Shown here piece by piece: positions 60,731 through 64,000 of a DNA stretch of 64,000 bases. Under the pieces are notes generated by a model. The model made no database searches, was not told the DNA's origin, and saw only the letters and a list, made by a program, of their open reading frames with translations. The stretch covers positions 558,001 through 622,000 of the forward strand of contig NZ_LT827014.1 of the NCBI RefSeq assembly GCF_900169075.1. The letters are read 5' to 3'. Position 1 is the first letter of the stretch. Each line of letters begins with the position of its first letter. The position numbers and the translations under genes were made by a program. This DNA is from Chryseobacterium phocaeense. Its GTDB lineage: Bacteria > Bacteroidota > Bacteroidia > Flavobacteriales > Weeksellaceae.

Positions 60731-60763
60731 AAACCACAGGAGTAATTCTTGTGGTTTTTTTTT
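60731..60763 (+). terminator. Terminator of the OmpP1-SGNH unit
   Basis: An 11-bp stem (AAACCACAGGA with TCTTGTGGTTT, one G-U pair; 60731-60757) and a T-run of nine, 24 bases after the SGNH stop. Confidence 0.85.
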
Positions 60764-60770
60764 AAATTTG
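60763..60770 (+). promoter_or_regulatory. Promoter -7 box TAAATTTG for prs
   Basis: Perfect TAnnTTTG match, 21 bases before prs; it directly follows the terminator T-run. Confidence 0.5.
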
Positions 60771-60791
60771 CAAAATCTTTAAAAAGTAAAA

Positions 60792-61730
60792 ATGGCCGAC
60801 CAGTTAAGTTATCTATTCTGTACAAGAACCAGCAGGGACCTGGCAGAAAAAATTGCCCAGCATTATGGGAAAGAGTTAGGAAAAATCAACTTTCAGGAGT
60901 TCAGCGACGGTGAATTTGAGCCTGTTCTGGATGAATCCGTCAGAGGAGGAAGGGTTTTCCTGATTGGATCTACCTTCCCGCCAGCAGACAATCTTTTAGA
61001 ACTTCTATTGATGATTGATGCAGCGAAAAGAGCTTCCGCAAAAAGCATTACTGTTGTAATTCCTTATTTCGGACTTGCAAGACAGGATAGAAAAGACAAA
61101 CCGAGAGCTCCGATAGGTGCAAAACTGGTTGCTAATCTGTTAACTGCTGCAGGGGCAACAAGGATAATGACGATGGATCTTCACGCTGACCAGATTCAGG
61201 GGTTCTTCGAAATTCCTGTAGATCATCTGTATGCTTCTACTATTTTCGTAGACCATATCAAATCTCTGAACTTAGATAACCTTACGATTGCTTCCCCGGA
61301 TATGGGAGGTGCAAAAAGAGCGAAAAACTATGCCGGACATTTAGGTGCTGAAGTAGTAATCGCCTATAAAGAAAGAAAAAAGGCAAATGTAGTAGAGGAA
61401 ATGTTCCTTATTGGTGATGTGGTAGGCAAAAATGTAATCCTTATCGATGATATGATCGATACGGCGGGTACTCTTTGCAAAGCTGCAGAAATCCTGATAG
61501 AAAAAGGAGCAAAATCCGTAAGAGCAATGGCGACTCACGGAGTGCTTTCAGGTAAAGCTTACGATAATATTGAGAACTCCAAATTACTGGAAGTTATTGT
61601 AACTGACTCAATTCCTGTTAAAAATAATTTGTCATCTAAAATAAAAGTGCTATCTTGCGCCCCATTATTTGCAGACGTGATGAAGATGGTTCATGAACAT
61701 CAATCAATTAGCAGTAAATTTGTTATTTAA
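60792..61730 (+). CDS. prs: Ribose-phosphate pyrophosphokinase
   Basis: A 312-residue cytoplasmic enzyme that makes PRPP from ribose-5-phosphate and ATP, feeding nucleotide, His and Trp synthesis. Motifs: FSDGEFEPVLDESVRGGRVFLIGS at the N-terminus, the ATP/metal segment PYFGLARQDRKDKPRAPIGAKLVANLL, MTMDLHADQIQGFF, ASPDMGGAKRA, and the PRPP-binding IDDMIDTAGTLCKAAE. Length and order are those of class I enzymes. Followed 56 bases later by the ribosomal protein L25 gene, a common pairing. Confidence 0.97.
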   Translation: MADQLSYLFCTRTSRDLAEKIAQHYGKELGKINFQEFSDGEFEPVLDESVRGGRVFLIGSTFPPADNLLELLLMIDAAKRASAKSITVVIPYFGLARQDRKDKPRAPIGAKLVANLLTAAGATRIMTMDLHADQIQGFFEIPVDHLYASTIFVDHIKSLNLDNLTIASPDMGGAKRAKNYAGHLGAEVVIAYKERKKANVVEEMFLIGDVVGKNVILIDDMIDTAGTLCKAAEILIEKGAKSVRAMATHGVLSGKAYDNIENSKLLEVIVTDSIPVKNNLSSKIKVLSCAPLFADVMKMVHEHQSISSKFVI

Positions 61731-61786
61731 TTGATTTTTAGCAAATTGCAAAATTAAAACAGAACAATTTTTTAAATTTTTTATAA

Positions 61787-62425
61787 ATGAAATCTATTAC
61801 AATTCAAGGTACAAAAAGAGAAAGCGTGGGCAAAAAGTCGACAAAAGCTTTACGTGATGCTGAATTAGTTCCTTGTGTTGTTTATGGAGGTGAAGCCCCT
61901 TTGAACTTCTCTGCAGAAGAGAGAGCTTTCAAAGGATTGGTATACACTCCTGAAGCACACACGGTATCTATTGAGCTAGATGGGAAAACAATTCCTGCTG
62001 TTCTTCAGGATATTCAGTTCCACCCGATTACGGACAAAATTTTACACGTAGACTTCTATCAGTTATCTGACGATAAGCCGGTAGTTATGGAAGTTCCTGT
62101 AAGAATTACTGGACGTTCCAAAGGTGTTGTGGCTGGTGGTGTTTTACGTCAGTCTTTCAGAAAATTAAAAGTGAAAGCTATTCCTGCAAACTTACCGGAT
62201 GAGATCGTTGTTGACGTTACTCCGTTAAGAATCGGTAACAAGCTTTATGTAGGAAGCATCAAAACTGAAGGATATTCTTTCGTTCACCCTGACAATGCAG
62301 TGGTAGTAGCTGTTAAGATGTCTAGAAATGCAATGAAAGGTGGTGCAGCAGCAGCTGAAGATGATGAAGAAGAAGAAGTTGCAGCAGAAGGAGCAGCTCC
62401 TGAAGCAGAGGCAGCAGCAGAATAA
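61787..62425 (+). CDS. rplY: 50S ribosomal protein L25/general stress protein Ctc
   Basis: A 212-residue 5S-rRNA-binding ribosomal protein of the longer Ctc (TL5) type. The N-terminal L25 domain has [27 protein letters not shown] and [20 protein letters not shown]; the C-terminal beta-domain has [34 protein letters not shown]. The end is an Ala/Glu-rich acidic tail ([19 protein letters not shown]). Second gene after prs, probably co-transcribed, closed by its own terminator. Confidence 0.96.
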   Translation: MKSITIQGTKRESVGKKSTKALRDAELVPCVVYGGEAPLNFSAEERAFKGLVYTPEAHTVSIELDGKTIPAVLQDIQFHPITDKILHVDFYQLSDDKPVVMEVPVRITGRSKGVVAGGVLRQSFRKLKVKAIPANLPDEIVVDVTPLRIGNKLYVGSIKTEGYSFVHPDNAVVVAVKMSRNAMKGGAAAAEDDEEEEVAAEGAAPEAEAAAE

Positions 62426-62451
62426 TATTTGCTTACTCAACAATCTATATA

Positions 62452-62480
62452 AAACCTGTCAATTTATTGGCGGGTTTTTT
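62452..62480 (+). terminator. Terminator of prs-rplY
   Basis: An 11-bp stem AAACCTGTCAA/TTGGCGGGTTT with two G-U pairs and loop TTTA (62452-62477), then a T-run. Confidence 0.8.
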
Positions 62481-62498
62481 ATTTGTTACTAAAAGGTA

Positions 62499-62575
62499 AA
62501 ATTGCAAATTTGCTTATTAGCCCTTCAGCCTTTTCGCCTTTTCGCGATTTTGCCTTTTCGCCATTTCAAAACCCT
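62499..62575. repeat. CCTTTTCGCC-type dispersed repeat before sufS
   Basis: Contains three copies of CCTTTTCGC(C) (GCCTTTTCGCCTTTTCGC, then GCCTTTTCGCC), after a GCAAATTTGC palindrome. A similar GGCGAA...GGCAAATCTGC fragment lies in the K+ channel leader (16728-16746). Intergenic low-complexity repeat. Confidence 0.45.
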
Positions 62576-62592
62576 ATCTCAGAAAAAAGCCG

Positions 62593-62600
62593 TAAATTTG
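62593..62600 (+). promoter_or_regulatory. Promoter -7 box TAAATTTG for sufS
   Basis: Perfect TAnnTTTG match 42 bases before the sufS ATG at 62643. Confidence 0.5.
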
Positions 62601-62642
62601 AAGTGTTCTAAATAAGAGCCATCTAATTTAAAATTTTAATAA

Positions 62643-63863
62643 ATGTTTGACATTCAGGAAATAAGAAGTCAGTTTACGATATTAAACAGAGAAGTGAATG
62701 GTAAACCTCTGGTTTACCTAGATAATGCAGCCACATCCCAGAAACCGGATTCTGTTTTGAAGATCTGGAATGAATATTACACCCAGCTTAATGCTAATGT
62801 TCATAGAGGAATCCATACATTAAGCCAGCTAGCTACAGAAGAAATGGAGCTTTCGAGAAGAAAAATCCAGAAATTCATCAACGCCAGGCATGATTTTGAA
62901 GTTATTTTTACCAAAGGAACTACAGAAGGCCTGAACCTCATCTCCTATATTTTAACGCAGAAGCTTAAAAAGGACGATGAGATTATCATTTCCTATCTGG
63001 AGCATCATTCCAATATTGTTCCATGGCAGCTGCTGTGTGAAAGAACCGGAGCGAAGCTCAGAGTAATCCCGATGGATGAAAATGGTATTCTTCAGCTGAA
63101 TTATCTGGATGAATTTTTAAGTGAAAAAACCAAGGTGGTTTCTGTCAACCAGGTTTCCAATGCGTTGGGAATTGTCAATCCTATTGATGAGATTATTGCT
63201 AAGACAAGACAGAAATCAGGTGCTTATGTCGTAATCGATGGAGCTCAGTCTGCGCCTCACTTTGAGATTGATGTGCAGAAGATGGATTGTGATTTCTTTG
63301 TGTTTTCCGGTCACAAAATGTATGCCCCGATGGGTACCGGAATTTTATATGGAAAGCAGGAGATTCTGGAAGAGCTTCCGCCATTCCACGGAGGCGGGGA
63401 AATGATTGCTACGTGTTCTTTTGACGGGACTACTTATGCAGGACTTCCTTTTAAATATGAAGCCGGAACACCAAATGTGGGAGGAAATATTGCTTTGGGT
63501 GCTGCCGTTGATTTTATGAATAGTGTGGGAAGGCAAAACATTCAGAATCATGAAAATGCATTGCTGGAGTATGCCCAGAAAAAACTGCTGGAGCTGGATG
63601 GTATAAAGATTTATGGTGAAAAAGCAAAGAGAACGGGAGTAGTTTCCTTTAATCTGGAAGGGATAGGAATTGCATCTGATGTAGGGATGATCCTTGATAA
63701 AATGGGCATTGCCGTAAGAACGGGGCACCATTGTACACAACCTATCATGGACTTCTTCAATATAGCCGGAACGGTAAGAGCCAGTTTTGCGGTGTATAAT
63801 ACTTTTGAGGAAATCGATATTTTGATTGAAGGAGTTAAGAAAGCACAGCGAATGTTGAGCTGA
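62643..63863 (+). CDS. sufS: Cysteine desulfurase SufS
   Basis: A 406-residue PLP enzyme that takes sulphur from cysteine for Fe-S assembly by SufBCD. Residues: Lys225 binds PLP in FVFSGHKMYAPMGTG, His121-His122 are in YLEHHSNIVPW, and the persulfide Cys364 lies in VRTGHHCTQPIMDFF. Length (406) and the position of the catalytic Cys equal those of E. coli SufS as I remember it. The gene is about 33 kb from the sufBCD cluster in this window, alone, with its own promoter and terminator. No sufE gene is visible nearby. Confidence 0.96.
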   Translation: MFDIQEIRSQFTILNREVNGKPLVYLDNAATSQKPDSVLKIWNEYYTQLNANVHRGIHTLSQLATEEMELSRRKIQKFINARHDFEVIFTKGTTEGLNLISYILTQKLKKDDEIIISYLEHHSNIVPWQLLCERTGAKLRVIPMDENGILQLNYLDEFLSEKTKVVSVNQVSNALGIVNPIDEIIAKTRQKSGAYVVIDGAQSAPHFEIDVQKMDCDFFVFSGHKMYAPMGTGILYGKQEILEELPPFHGGGEMIATCSFDGTTYAGLPFKYEAGTPNVGGNIALGAAVDFMNSVGRQNIQNHENALLEYAQKKLLELDGIKIYGEKAKRTGVVSFNLEGIGIASDVGMILDKMGIAVRTGHHCTQPIMDFFNIAGTVRASFAVYNTFEEIDILIEGVKKAQRMLS

Positions 63864-63885
63864 TAAATATGGCATTTATTTGAAT

Positions 63886-63914
63886 AAAAAAGCAGCTATT
63901 CAGCTGCTTTTTTT
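63886..63914 (+). terminator. Terminator of sufS
   Basis: A 12-bp stem AAAAAAGCAGCT/AGCTGCTTTTTT with loop ATTC (63886-63913) and a T-run, 22 bases after the sufS stop. Confidence 0.85.
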
Positions 63915-64000
63915 GATAAAATTTGTAATAATTTGAGAATGTCCTAAAATGGAATATTTTTCTTATTGTTTTGGAATTAAAAATAGTTGAAGTATTAATT

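Noticed and set aside
1..64000. CRISPR arrays, tRNA genes, phage or transposon genes
   Set aside because: No regularly spaced direct repeats of 23-40 bases, no cloverleaf sequence that I could read, and no integrase, transposase or phage structural gene was seen.

Overview
The window looks like the chromosome of a Flavobacteriia bacterium of the Chryseobacterium type (family Weeksellaceae). The evidence is a set of lineage-typical genes: the gliding lipoprotein GldH next to RicT and PBP1A, type IX secretion (T9SS) sorting domains, a GLPGLI-family protein, a complete alternative complex III (ActABCDEF), DUF3078, DUF4919 and DUF6080 proteins, and an S46 peptidase. Many genes are preceded by the Bacteroidetes-type promoter -7 box TAnnTTTG, sometimes with a TTTG/TTG -33 box 18-20 bases upstream. 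Clear Shine-Dalgarno sequences are lacking. I see no tRNA, rRNA, CRISPR array, integrase, transposase or phage gene, so this is mainly vertically inherited core and lineage-specific DNA.

Layout. 1-1391: S46 dipeptidyl-peptidase (minus, cut by the window edge). 1479-6345: META-domain lipoprotein, then a three-gene minus operon (T9SS sorting-domain protein, 848-residue repeat protein, small protein with a repeated EIKxxIP motif) and an orphan LytTR response regulator whose phospho-acceptor Asp is Glu. 6551-10453: hflX, DUF4919, CPA1 antiporter, AlkD. 10537-14486: an unrecognised envelope module made of one lipoprotein and two divergent tandem paralogues. 14517-18671: DUF6122, Ca2+/H+ antiporter, truncated haemoglobin, Kir-type K+ channel, cysteine-cluster protein, low-complexity exported protein. 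18711-22850: DUF1801, gdhA, dprA, rhomboid protease. 23109-25178: tandem DUF3078 pair. 25387-29571: suf cluster (A-type carrier, B, C, D). 29717-33353: GLPGLI protein, zinc metallopeptidase, and a three-gene set of two small lipoproteins plus a glutathionylspermidine-synthase-like ATP-grasp enzyme. 33343-40005: LTA-synthase-type sulfatase, ribH, a TPR-like membrane protein, apt and two exported proteins. 40168-48592: the actABCDEF respiratory operon. 48775-53313: SPOR protein, DUF6080 membrane protein, T9SS choice-of-anchor J protein, SelO. 53389-57628: ricT-gldH-PBP1A. 57908-63863: OmpP1/FadL porin and SGNH lipoprotein, prs, rplY, sufS.

The respiratory quinol oxidase (Act), iron-sulphur assembly (Suf) and envelope/secretion genes (GldH, PBP1A, T9SS cargo) are the functional themes. 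The main candidates for something undescribed are the paralogue module at 10537-14486, the lipoprotein/ATP-grasp set at 31576-33353, the repeat-protein operon with its Asp-to-Glu regulator at 2008-6345, and an intergenic repeat family present in two inverted copies (21926-22057 and 25207-25322). No gap without a gene exceeds about 300 bases; the largest (57629-57907, 22851-23108, 36875-37120, 14856-15078, 21868-22082) hold promoters, hairpins or dispersed repeats as listed. All family assignments come from reading motifs in the sequence; no database search was possible.
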